From Bacillus thuringiensis (GTDB lineage Bacteria; Bacillota; Bacilli; Bacillales; Bacillaceae_G), in NCBI RefSeq assembly GCF_022095615.2, contig NZ_CP155562.1, positions 1-64,000 of the forward strand: 64,000 nucleotides of DNA. Reading direction: 5' to 3'. The notes beneath the pieces are model-generated. The model saw only the letters and a list, made by a program, of their open reading frames with translations. It was not told where the DNA came from and ran no database searches. Shown piece by piece: positions 9,930-18,274 of this stretch. Numbering within the stretch: position 1 is the first letter of the stretch; each line of letters starts with the position of its first letter. The position numbers were made by a program, and so were the translations under genes.

Positions 9930-11573
9930 CATGCCCATCAACTTAAGAATCTAGACTACCCCCAAGTGTAAAAAAACGTTATTCTTTCTAAAAAGCTAAC
10001 TAGAAAGGATGACGTTTTTTATGAATCTTTCGATTCAAGATGAATTACAACTATTTTCTGAAGAGCTGTGCCGTCATTTAACCCCTTCTTTTTTAGAAGA
10101 ACTCGCAAAAAAATTAGGTTTTGTAAAAAGAAAACGAAAATTTTCAGGAAGTGAATTAGCTACCATTTTTATTTGGATAAGTCAAAGGACAGCGAGTGAT
10201 TCCCTCGTTCGATTATGTAGCCAATTACATGCAGCTACAGGTACTCTTATGAGTCCAGAAGGACTTAATAAACGCTTTGATAAAAAAGCTGTTGAATTTC
10301 TGAAATATATTTTTTCTACATTATGGAAAAGTAAACTTTGTAAAACATCGGCTATTTCAAGCACGGCGCTTACCCACTTTCAACGTATTCGTATTTTAGA
10401 TGCGACGATTTTTCAAATCCCAAAACATTTAGCTAGTATATATCCTGGATCCGGTGGTTGCGCACAAACAGCGGGTATCAAGATTCAATTAGAGTATGAT
10501 TTACATAGCGGTCAATTTTTAAACTTTCAGGTGGGTCCAGGGAAAAATAATGATAAGACCTTTGGAACGGAATGTTTAGATACCTTACGTCCAGGTGACT
10601 TGTGCATTCGTGATTTAGGTTATTTTTCATTAGAAGACTTAGATCAAATGGATCAACGAGGTGCCTACTATATATCCAGATTAAAATTAAACCATACTGT
10701 TTATATAAAAAATCCGTCTCCAGAATACTTTCGAAACGGAACCGTAAAAAAGCAATCACAGTATATTCAAGTTGATTTAGAACATATCATGAACCATTTA
10801 AAACCCGGTCAAACATATGAAATAAAAGAAGCTTACATTGGAAAGAATCAAAAACTATTCACGCGCGTAATTATCTATCGTTTAACAGAAAAACAGATAC
10901 AGGAACGTAGAAAAAAACAAGCCTATACGGAAAGTAAAAAGGGTATTACGTTTTCAGAAAAGAGTAAACGATTAACGGGTATCAACATATATGTCTCAAA
11001 TACGCCTGAAGGGATTGTTCCGATGGAACAAATACATGACTTTTACTCCCTTCGCTGGCAAATAGAAATCATTTTTAAAACTTGGAAATCCTTATTTCAA
11101 ATTCATCATTGGCAAAATATCAAACAAGAGCGATTAGAATGTCATGTGTATGGAAGGCTTATTGCCATTTTTATCTGTTCTTCTACGATGTTTAAGATGC
11201 GTAAACTTCTGTTGCAAAAGAACAAAAGAGAATTAAGTGAATATAAAGCTATTGGGATGATTCAAGATCATGTATCGCTGTTATATCAAGCGATACAGAG
11301 AAACACCCAAGATCTAACAAAGATTTTAATCCGTTTGTTCGACCTCCTACAGAAGAATGGACGGAAATCTCATCGATATGAGAGGAAAACTATCTTTGAT
11401 ATTATGGGTGTTGTCTATGAGTATAATGGGTTTGGAAAACAAAAGAAAGCTGCATAATTTTTAAAATGAAACTCGTTAGAGTTTATTTGGTGTGTGTACT
11501 TTTCAATACCAAAAGTACATTACGAGTTTTTTAGTTGCTTTGAACGAAAGTTCATTTTATTTTTGTTCTTAAG
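9930..11573 (+). mobile_element. IS231 copy A, right tip removed by IS232
   Basis: The left terminal repeat CATGCCCATCAACTTAAGAA is intact at 9930-9949. The right end reads TTCTTAAG at 11566-11573 and then switches straight to the IS232 end TATAAATGC. The last 12 bases (TTGATGGGCATG) are missing here. With them the element would be 1656 bp, the normal IS231 size. An IS232 therefore inserted inside the right terminal repeat. Confidence 0.93.
10021..11457 (+). CDS. IS231 transposase (copy A)
   Basis: This is a 478-residue IS4-family DDE transposase that performs cut-and-paste movement of IS231. Seen motifs are RILDATIFQ with the first Asp, IRDLGYFS with the second, and [15 protein letters not shown], the Y-(2)-R-(3)-E-(6)-K signature with the catalytic Glu. 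I start at the ATG at 10021. The ribosome binding site GAAAGGATGACG sits in one arm of an inverted repeat (AAAAAACGTTATTCTTTCT against AGAAAGGATGACGTTTTTT). That arrangement is known in IS231 to block translation of read-through mRNA. The protein differs at many residues from copies B and C, so it belongs to another IS231 variant. The frame is intact but the element has lost one tip. Confidence 0.96.
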   Translation: MNLSIQDELQLFSEELCRHLTPSFLEELAKKLGFVKRKRKFSGSELATIFIWISQRTASDSLVRLCSQLHAATGTLMSPEGLNKRFDKKAVEFLKYIFSTLWKSKLCKTSAISSTALTHFQRIRILDATIFQIPKHLASIYPGSGGCAQTAGIKIQLEYDLHSGQFLNFQVGPGKNNDKTFGTECLDTLRPGDLCIRDLGYFSLEDLDQMDQRGAYYISRLKLNHTVYIKNPSPEYFRNGTVKKQSQYIQVDLEHIMNHLKPGQTYEIKEAYIGKNQKLFTRVIIYRLTEKQIQERRKKQAYTESKKGITFSEKSKRLTGINIYVSNTPEGIVPMEQIHDFYSLRWQIEIIFKTWKSLFQIHHWQNIKQERLECHVYGRLIAIFICSSTMFKMRKLLLQKNKRELSEYKAIGMIQDHVSLLYQAIQRNTQDLTKILIRLFDLLQKNGRKSHRYERKTIFDIMGVVYEYNGFGKQKKAA

Positions 11574-11664
11574 TATAAATGCTAACTTAAATATGTACAT
11601 TAACGCTTGAATAAATATGTACATTTTCAATTGGATTCTCCATACTGACTCTGAGGTGGTTAGT

Positions 11665-12960
11665 ATGTATATTAAGCTAGATATTCAAACAGAATTTGAG
11701 GTTAAAAGTCTTTCAGACTTACCAAATTTTAAAAAACTAATGGGGAACTTAAAAATGAAGATAAATAAAAGTCAATTAGCCAGAGAATTGAATGTGGATC
11801 GGCGTACCATAGATAAGTATTTGAATGGTTTTACACCAAAAGGGACAAAAAATAAAACATCGAAAATCGATACATATTATGAAGTGATTGCAGCTCTTTT
11901 ATCTAGTGATTCTAAACAAATCTTCTACTACAAACGAGTGTTATGGCAGTATCTAACAGACAATCACGGTTTAAAATGTTCACAGTCTGCATTTCGTGCT
12001 TATATTAATAGAAAGCCTGAATTTAGAACATATTTTGATGAGGGGAAGCGTATTTTATCAGGTCATTCAGTGGGTGTCCGTTATGAGACACCTCCAGGAG
12101 AACAAGCTCAATTAGATTGGAAAGAAAGCATACGATTTGAAACCAAAAGTGGCGAAATCGTATATGTGAATGTAGCTGTACTTTTATTGTCCTACTCGAG
12201 ATTTAAAGTTTTTCATTTGAATATTTCAAAATCACAAAGTGTTTTAATGTCATTTATGACAGAGGCATTTGAAATGTTTGGTGGTGTACCGAAGGTAATT
12301 GTCACGGATAATATGAAGACGGTAATGGATGAAGCTCGAACAGAACACTTTACAGGAACGATTAACAATAAGTTTGCCCAATTCGCTCAAGATTTTGGAT
12401 TTAAGGTACAACCTTGTATCGCAGGGCGACCAAATACCAAAGGGAAAGTAGAAGCGCCAATGAAACTTCTAGACGAAATTCATGCTTATCAAGGAAGATT
12501 CACTTTTGAAGAATTACATGAATTTGTGCAAAAATTATGTGCAAGAATTAATCAAACATTTCATCAAGGGACTGGTAAGATTCCAGTGTTTGCCCTAAAA
12601 CAGGAAAAGAATCTCCTACAACCACTCCCGAAGAGCGCGATAAGAGATTCCTATATGATTAAGCATAAACTTGTAAAAGTTAATACATCAGGCATGATAT
12701 CTTACAAATCGAATCAATACTCAGTTCCAGCTGAATATCAAGGTAAAACCGTCGGTTTACAAGTATATGATAATCAAATATATGTTTATCATAACATGAA
12801 GTTAATTGTACAACATAAAATCAGCCAATCTAAGCTCAATTATAAAGAAGAACATTATAAAAAAGCATTGGCTAAGTCACTACCTAAATATCCGAACATT
12901 GACAATTTGGCGAAACAAAATTTATCAGTAATTGGTGAGGTATATAGAAATGAAGAATAG
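11665..12960 (+). CDS. istA: IS232 IstA transposase (copy 2)
   Basis: This is the 431-residue IS21-family DDE transposase. It has an N-terminal helix-turn-helix (residues about 30-60, KINKSQLARELNVDRRTIDKYL) and an RNase-H-like core with Asp in QLDWKES, Asp in VTDNMKT and Glu in KGKVEAPMK. The start is the ATG at 11665 behind GAGGTGG; an upstream ATG at 11617 lies in the terminal region and lacks a ribosome binding site. It is identical in sequence to the copy at 35902 and unlike the amber-bearing copy 1. It overlaps istB by 11 bases. Confidence 0.97.
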   Translation: MYIKLDIQTEFEVKSLSDLPNFKKLMGNLKMKINKSQLARELNVDRRTIDKYLNGFTPKGTKNKTSKIDTYYEVIAALLSSDSKQIFYYKRVLWQYLTDNHGLKCSQSAFRAYINRKPEFRTYFDEGKRILSGHSVGVRYETPPGEQAQLDWKESIRFETKSGEIVYVNVAVLLLSYSRFKVFHLNISKSQSVLMSFMTEAFEMFGGVPKVIVTDNMKTVMDEARTEHFTGTINNKFAQFAQDFGFKVQPCIAGRPNTKGKVEAPMKLLDEIHAYQGRFTFEELHEFVQKLCARINQTFHQGTGKIPVFALKQEKNLLQPLPKSAIRDSYMIKHKLVKVNTSGMISYKSNQYSVPAEYQGKTVGLQVYDNQIYVYHNMKLIVQHKISQSKLNYKEEHYKKALAKSLPKYPNIDNLAKQNLSVIGEVYRNEE

Positions 12961-13702
12961 CTATCAACAATTAACAACAAACCTAGAGTATTTAAAATTA
13001 AAACAAATGGCACAACATTTAGGTGACGTAGTCGATTTTAGCATTAATAATGAATTATCCTTCGTAGAGACACTTGTTAAACTGACAAACTATGAGATTG
13101 ATGTACGAGAACAAAATATGATTCATTCTATGGTGAAAATGGGCGCATTTCCTCATAGAAAGGAGGTTGATGAGTTTGATTTCGAATTCCAGCCGAGTAT
13201 TAATAAACAACAAATCTTAGATTTTATTTCTCTACGTTTCTTAGAGCAACAAGAAAACATAGTATTTTTAGGACCTAGTGGTGTTGGTAAGACCCATTTG
13301 GCCACGTCTATTGGTATAGCAGCAGCTAAAAAGCGAACAAGTACTTATTTTATTAAATGTCATGATTTACTTCAAAATTTAAAACGTGCCAAGATTGAGA
13401 ATCGCCTAGAATCTCGTTTAAAGCACTATACAAAATACAAATTACTTATTATTGATGAAATTGGGTACTTGCCTATTGATCCGGAGGATGCAAAATTATT
13501 CTTTCAATTAATCGATATGCGTTATGAAAAGCGTAGTACCATCCTAACGACCAATATCAACTTCAAGTCTTGGGACGAAGTATTCCAGGACCCTAAACTC
13601 GCCAATGCCATACTAGATCGTGTCTTACATCATGCCACGGTGGTCAGTATTGTAGGACAATCCTATCGAATTAAAGATCATTTTAGCAAAGAAAATGATT
13701 GA
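12950..13702 (+). CDS. istB: IS232 IstB ATPase (copy 2)
   Basis: This 250-residue AAA+ ATPase assists IstA. Walker A is GPSGVGKTHLA (residues about 110-120). Walker B is LLIIDEIGYLP. A sensor-like Asn lies in ILTTNINF. The start is the ATG at 12950, eight bases after GGTGAGG and inside the last codons of istA, so translation is probably coupled. The protein is identical to the one encoded at 37187-37939. Confidence 0.97.
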   Translation: MKNSYQQLTTNLEYLKLKQMAQHLGDVVDFSINNELSFVETLVKLTNYEIDVREQNMIHSMVKMGAFPHRKEVDEFDFEFQPSINKQQILDFISLRFLEQQENIVFLGPSGVGKTHLATSIGIAAAKKRTSTYFIKCHDLLQNLKRAKIENRLESRLKHYTKYKLLIIDEIGYLPIDPEDAKLFFQLIDMRYEKRSTILTTNINFKSWDEVFQDPKLANAILDRVLHHATVVSIVGQSYRIKDHFSKEND

Positions 13703-13756
13703 TTTTGTACATGCTTAAACAAGCGAAAATGTACATGTTTATCTTGACATTTACAC

Positions 13757-13787
13757 AAAAGCACGTTCTATTGTAGAACGCGCTTTT
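13757..13787. terminator. Hairpin beside IS232 copy 2
   Basis: The arms AAAAGCACGTTCT and AGAACGCGCTTTT (one mismatch) flank a 5-base loop and end in TTTTCC. It could end transcription coming out of IS232. Positions 13788-13953 hold no other feature. Confidence 0.6.
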
Positions 13788-13953
13788 CCTGAATGAGTCT
13801 ATACTAATATTTCAAACCATTTTACATGTACATTATCATTATAACACATAACTGACAAAAAATAACGAAAAATCAAATTATTTAAAGGGGATTTATTTGA
13901 CTTTTAATAATTTCTCTTGAAATAGGGTAGTATGTAAAAAGAAGCTTTTCTAT

Positions 13954-14577
13954 TTAAGAGAGCTTCTTTTCTTCCAAATTATGTTCATATTCTTTAACTC
14001 TTCTATAAAATGTATTACTCTTCATGCCTACTCTTTGCATTGCTTCTACTGCAGTAATTTTATGATTTTTCCATTCTTGATAAGCTTCTTTAAAATTATC
14101 ATCAATTTCAACTTTTTTGCGGCCAAATTTAACTCCTTTTTGAAGTGCAATTGTAATTCCTTCTTTTTGTCGTTCGCGGATTCTTTTTCTTTCATCTTCA
14201 GCCATATAGCTTAATAACTGTAAAATTAAATCTGAAATAAGAGTTTCAATTCCATTTAAATCTTTATATTTCATAGTGTTAAGAAGTGGCATATCTAACA
14301 CAACGATATCAATCTTTTTTTCTTTAATTAATTCTTGCCATTCATCTAAAATCATTTGTTTATTTCTTCCCAAGCGATCTAAGGATTGAATATATAAAAC
14401 ATCGCCGTTTCTCAACATACGTTTCATAAGTTGATATTCAGGACGTTTAAAATCTTTTCCACTTGCTCTTTCTATAAAGATGTATTCTTCAGGAATACTT
14501 ATCTCTGCTGCGGTTGCGAGTTGTCTCTCGATAGATTGATCTTTACTACTTACTCTAATATAAAAGAATTTCCTCAT
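13954..14577 (-). CDS. tnpR: Serine resolvase of the Tn3-family transposon
   Basis: This 207-residue serine recombinase resolves cointegrates at the res site. The N-terminal catalytic domain shows FYIRVSSKDQSIERQL with the nucleophilic Ser, SLDRLGRNKQMILDEW, and ERKRIRERQKEGI. The C-terminal DNA-binding helix-turn-helix is ITAVEAMQRVGMKSNTFYRRV. The start is the ATG at 14577 with GGAAGGA upstream; in-frame codons further upstream add residues unlike the family. It is divergent from tnpA across a 250-bp gap that holds a perfect palindrome. A hairpin (AAGAAGCT/AGCTTCTT, 13939-13970) overlaps its 3' end as a likely terminator. Confidence 0.93.
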   Translation of the reverse strand: MRKFFYIRVSSKDQSIERQLATAAEISIPEEYIFIERASGKDFKRPEYQLMKRMLRNGDVLYIQSLDRLGRNKQMILDEWQELIKEKKIDIVVLDMPLLNTMKYKDLNGIETLISDLILQLLSYMAEDERKRIRERQKEGITIALQKGVKFGRKKVEIDDNFKEAYQEWKNHKITAVEAMQRVGMKSNTFYRRVKEYEHNLEEKKLS

Positions 14578-14744
14578 TATGTATTCCTTCCCCCATTTCA
14601 AATCACACACAATCTATATTTATAAAAATTTGTTGGTTATAAGATATAATTATTATATTTTAATGTCAAATTCTATACAACTCTCATGACATATTTCAAA
14701 AATAATTATGTTATAATTGTGAAACATTAAAAACTACTCAAACT

Positions 14745-14778
14745 CACCGTGTCAAAAAGTATACTTTTTGACACGGTG
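14745..14778. promoter_or_regulatory. 34-bp perfect palindrome in the res/tnpR-tnpA control region
   Basis: The 16-base half CACCGTGTCAAAAAGT and its exact complement flank a central AT. It sits between the divergent tnpR and tnpA genes, where Tn3-family res sites and their operator function lie. It is the obvious resolvase-binding dyad or repressor operator. tnpA has AAGGAG 19 bases before its ATG, which is unusually far. Confidence 0.6.
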
Positions 14779-14827
14779 TAATCTATTATAATTATAATTC
14801 ATAAGGAGATGTAGAAAACGATTAAAT

Positions 14828-17800
14828 ATGAATATTCAAAAAAGATTAACTATTTTAACTACAGATGAAATAAATCAACTTTATAGTAGACCTCTTTTTA
14901 CAACTAAAGAGCGCGTACAATATTTTTCTCTTTCTCAAATGGAAACTGAATTGTTATATACTTTACGTTCAATAAAATCTAAGATTTATTTTATTCTTCA
15001 ACTTGGATACTTTAAGTCAAAGCACTTATTTTTTCAATTTAACCTATGTGAAGTGGAAGAAGATATTCAATATATTCTTAAAGTTCATTTCAATAATGCT
15101 GACTTCTCAGATTTTGGATCTATTGATAAAAAAACTAGGCTAAATCAACAACAACTTATTCTTAAGCGCTTTAATTATTATCTTTGTGATTCACAATCTC
15201 GACTAGATTTAAAAGAACAAGCTCGTAGAGCTGCAGCTATAAGTGGGAAACCGATTTTTATTTTTCGCGAACTTATAAATTATTTAACTACTAAACGAAT
15301 TATTATTCCTGGTTATAGCTTTATACAAGAGGTTATAGGAAATGCTATTACATATGAACAAAACCGCCTTATAAGGGTTATACAAAAACAGCTATCCGAG
15401 GCGGATAAACAGCATTTAAAAGAATTATTATATAATCCTTCTGGTTTATATAAGATTACTCGAATCAAACATGAACCTAAAGACTTTAGTATGAATGAAA
15501 TTAAACGGGAAATTGAATATGGGAAAGAAATGTATCCTCTTTTTCAACTGGCCAATTCAATTTTGCCACAACTAAAAATTTCTAATGAAAGTATTAAATA
15601 TTACGCTTCTTTAGTAGAATATTATTCCGTATATAAATTAAAAAGGTTTAATGAATCCCTTGTAAATCTTTATTTATTGTGCTTTATTTTTCATCGATAC
15701 CAAAGAATGAATGATAATTTGATCAATAGTTTTATTTATAAAATGAGAAAATACAACGATGATATTTTATCCTTTGCAAAAGATCAAGTATATAACTATT
15801 ACACAGAAAACCAGGAAGATTTCAAGAAAGTCGGAAATATTTTACAAGTTATAATAGATGAAAACATTTCCGAACATACAGTATTTAAAGACATACAAAG
15901 ACGTGTATTTTCTATCCTAGACCGTCCTAAATTAACTGAGCTAGCAAATCAAATCCTGAATACTTCGAAGATAGATGAAAAAGCGTTCCGTTGGGAACGT
16001 ATTGATACATTAGCTTTACAATTCAAGAGACAAATTCGTCCTATTTTTATGACGATTGATTTTGTTACAACAGATATTGAAGATCCTCTTATGGATGCAA
16101 TACATTTTTTAAAAGAAGTTTTTATGAAACGAAAAGCTTTACTTAAATATGATATCGAAAATATTCCACAAACCTTTATACAAAATGGGGCCAAACGTTA
16201 CCTTTACACGAAAGATGATGCGCATTCAAAACGTTTACTAATAGATCGATATGAATTTTTAATTTATCATTCTTTATGGTACCGCTTACAATCAGGAGAT
16301 GTTTTTTGTAGAGATAGCATACAGTATAGAAGTTTTGAAGATGATTTAGTCGATGAAGATACGTGGGTACATAAAGAGAGTATGATTCAAGATTTCAATT
16401 TAACTAAGCTACAACAGCCCATCGAACAACATTTAAAAGAACTTGAAAACAAATTGGAAGCTCGTATCATCTCTATTAATAAAAGGATTACTTCTGGAAA
16501 AAACAAATATGTTCAAGTGAAAAAACATAAAAATCATCATTCTTGGACACTTCCATATACTCGATCTTCATCTCTTATTAATCATTCTTTTTTCGATGTA
16601 TTACCACAAGTTGATATGAGGAGTATCCTGTATTTTGTAAATCAGCAATGCAATTTTCTAGATAACTTTGAACATATTCTGGGACGCTATGCCAATCAAA
16701 AAGCAAAGGATTATACTCTCATTCCATGTTTAATAGCTTGGGGAACAAATATGGGGTTATATAGAATGGGAGAAGTCTCTGATATAGATTTTTCAAAATT
16801 AGCTACTACATCAGCTAATTTTATTCGATTAGAAACATTAAAAGATGTAAATGATTGTATCAGTAATGCCACAAGTAAGCTTCCTATTTTCCCGTATTTT
16901 AACATTGATGATTTCATCCATTCAAGTAGTGATGGCCAAAAATACGAAACACAGATTCATACACTACAGTCTCGTCATTCTTCTAAATATTTTGGAATGA
17001 ATAAAGGAATCACTTCGTATACAATGGTGGCTAACCACATTCCAATTCAAGCAAGAATTATTGGTGCAAATGAGCATGAAAGCCATTATGTATTTGATAT
17101 TTTATACAATAATACAACCAATATAAAACCTACTATCCATTCTACAGATACACATGGAACGAATGAAGTTAATTTTGCTATTTTAGATTTGTTTGGTTAC
17201 CAATTTGCACCTAGATATAAAGATATTCAAGCAACGATATCTCGAAATTTATATGGTTTTCAACATCCAAGCCATTATGAAGAATTGCTGATTAAACCTG
17301 TGCGTAAAATTAATACAGATCTCATTGTAAAAGAATGGGACAATATAAAACGAATTATGGTATCTCTTGCTTTAAAGACGACGACTCAAAATGTTATTGT
17401 TCGAAAATTAAGTTCTTATGCACGGAAAAATCAAACCAAGCGGGCACTATGGGAGTATGATAACATCATTAAAAGCCTATATTTTTTAGAATATATTGAT
17501 TCATTATCGTTACGTCAAAATGTTCAAAAATCACTAAATCGTGGAGAAAGCTATCATAAATTACGTCGATCAGTATCCTATGCAAACTTTGGGAAACTTC
17601 GTTTCAAGACTGAACAAGATCAGCACATCTGGAATGAATGTAGTAGGCTGCTCAGCAACTGTGTTGTTTATTACAATGCGAGTATATTATCGAATTTATT
17701 AATAAAATCCAAAGATACAGGGTTTGAGATGAAAATGTTACAGTATATTTCACCAATTGCATGGCAACATATTAATTTTTATGGTCGTTATGAATTTAGT

Positions 17801-17899
17801 AAATCCCCAACAGTAGTAAATATAGAGGAAATTCTTGAGAGTATCAATAAAGATGATATTCTCACCAGCTTAACACGAGAAGACTCCTTGGAAGAATAA
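14828..17899 (+). CDS. tnpA: Tn3-family transposase
   Basis: This 1023-residue replicative transposase has the length and layout of the Tn3 family. A DNA-binding N-terminal half is followed by a DDE catalytic part with SSDGQKYE (Asp near residue 701), STDTHGTNEVNFAILDLFGYQFAPRYKDI (Asp near 773), and the C-terminal block RGESYHKLRRSVSYANFGKLRFK with GRYEFSKS close to the end. It is clearly distinct from the Tn4430 transposase at 19995-22958. The ATG at 14828 lacks a well-spaced ribosome binding site (AAGGAG is 19 bases away), so weak expression or a non-ATG start is possible. The terminal repeat begins 12 bases after the stop. The frame is intact. Confidence 0.95.
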   Translation: MNIQKRLTILTTDEINQLYSRPLFTTKERVQYFSLSQMETELLYTLRSIKSKIYFILQLGYFKSKHLFFQFNLCEVEEDIQYILKVHFNNADFSDFGSIDKKTRLNQQQLILKRFNYYLCDSQSRLDLKEQARRAAAISGKPIFIFRELINYLTTKRIIIPGYSFIQEVIGNAITYEQNRLIRVIQKQLSEADKQHLKELLYNPSGLYKITRIKHEPKDFSMNEIKREIEYGKEMYPLFQLANSILPQLKISNESIKYYASLVEYYSVYKLKRFNESLVNLYLLCFIFHRYQRMNDNLINSFIYKMRKYNDDILSFAKDQVYNYYTENQEDFKKVGNILQVIIDENISEHTVFKDIQRRVFSILDRPKLTELANQILNTSKIDEKAFRWERIDTLALQFKRQIRPIFMTIDFVTTDIEDPLMDAIHFLKEVFMKRKALLKYDIENIPQTFIQNGAKRYLYTKDDAHSKRLLIDRYEFLIYHSLWYRLQSGDVFCRDSIQYRSFEDDLVDEDTWVHKESMIQDFNLTKLQQPIEQHLKELENKLEARIISINKRITSGKNKYVQVKKHKNHHSWTLPYTRSSSLINHSFFDVLPQVDMRSILYFVNQQCNFLDNFEHILGRYANQKAKDYTLIPCLIAWGTNMGLYRMGEVSDIDFSKLATTSANFIRLETLKDVNDCISNATSKLPIFPYFNIDDFIHSSSDGQKYETQIHTLQSRHSSKYFGMNKGITSYTMVANHIPIQARIIGANEHESHYVFDILYNNTTNIKPTIHSTDTHGTNEVNFAILDLFGYQFAPRYKDIQATISRNLYGFQHPSHYEELLIKPVRKINTDLIVKEWDNIKRIMVSLALKTTTQNVIVRKLSSYARKNQTKRALWEYDNIIKSLYFLEYIDSLSLRQNVQKSLNRGESYHKLRRSVSYANFGKLRFKTEQDQHIWNECSRLLSNCVVYYNASILSNLLIKSKDTGFEMKMLQYISPIAWQHINFYGRYEFSKSPTVVNIEEILESINKDDILTSLTREDSLEE

Positions 17900-17911
17900 A
17901 GTATTGTTGTC

Positions 17912-17949
17912 CTTATTCCCCCTTTTCGGGGGGATGGGCAAAAACACCC
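17912..17949 (+). repeat. Right terminal repeat of the Tn3-family transposon
   Basis: These 38 bases end in GGGCAAAAACACCC. They match the displaced left copy at 3138-3175 at 37 of 38 positions, and the length is the usual 38 bp of Tn3-family ends. Confidence 0.88.
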
Positions 17950-18262
17950 TAGTTGTAATTTGTGACCGATAAATAGTTGATAACAACAGCATATATCTTT
18001 TGTGAGGAGCGAAGTCCTTTATTTCTGAAGCATCTAAAGAATTCGCTTCAGCAGCAAAGTGCTTCAATTTAGAAATTGGAATGCCTTCTAATAAATCATG
18101 AATGTTTGGAAGGAAAGACGTAATAAATGAAAGTCTGTTTTGTAAATCTTTCATATGAGTAATAGAAGGGCTTTTGGGAACTTCTTTAAAATAATTATAA
18201 CCAGAATGTTGAGTTTCTTTTGACGTATGAAGTAATTGATCGAGTTTATCTTTTTCTATATT
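17950..18262 (-). pseudogene. Fragment of another Tn3-family transposase
   Basis: An open minus-strand frame encodes about 100 residues typical of the N-terminal region of Tn3-family transposases. Segments include KDLQNRLSFITSFLPNI, PISKLKHFAAEANSLD and FAPHKRYMLLLSTIYRSQITTR. It is cut at one side by the terminal repeat ending at 17949 and at the other by the Tn4430 end at 18263. Neither a start nor a catalytic part is present. It is the scar of an older transposon into which two others moved. Confidence 0.8.
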
Positions 18263-18274
18263 GGGGTACCGCCA

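Larger units (their letters stand above)
11574..13755 (+). mobile_element. IS232 copy 2, complete
   Basis: This 2182-bp element has imperfect terminal repeats: TATAAATGCTAACTTAAATATG on the left, and TGTAAATGTCAAGATAAACATG read inwards on the right. The base-level boundary is uncertain by one base. Its right flank CAAAAG does not match its present left flank (TTCTTAAG, the IS231 tip). It matches the sequence outside the left end of IS232 copy 1. This is the signature of recombination between the two inverted copies. Confidence 0.95.
13756..17949 (+). mobile_element. Right 4.2 kb of a Tn3-family transposon
   Basis: It contains a divergent tnpR/tnpA pair with a palindromic resolution region between them, and the right terminal repeat at 17912-17949. 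No left repeat is found next to it. The left arm was IS232-split and carried away by the inversion; it now lies reversed at 2118-3175. Rejoining the two parts and removing one 6-bp target copy gives about 5.25 kb with 38-bp ends and one cargo gene. I do not know its published name. A hairpin at 13757-13787 may stop transcription leaving IS232. Confidence 0.85.

Noticed and set aside
13954..14577. Invertase or phage serine integrase
   Set aside because: The length and C-terminal helix-turn-helix, and the divergent position beside a Tn3-type tnpA, point to a transposon resolvase.
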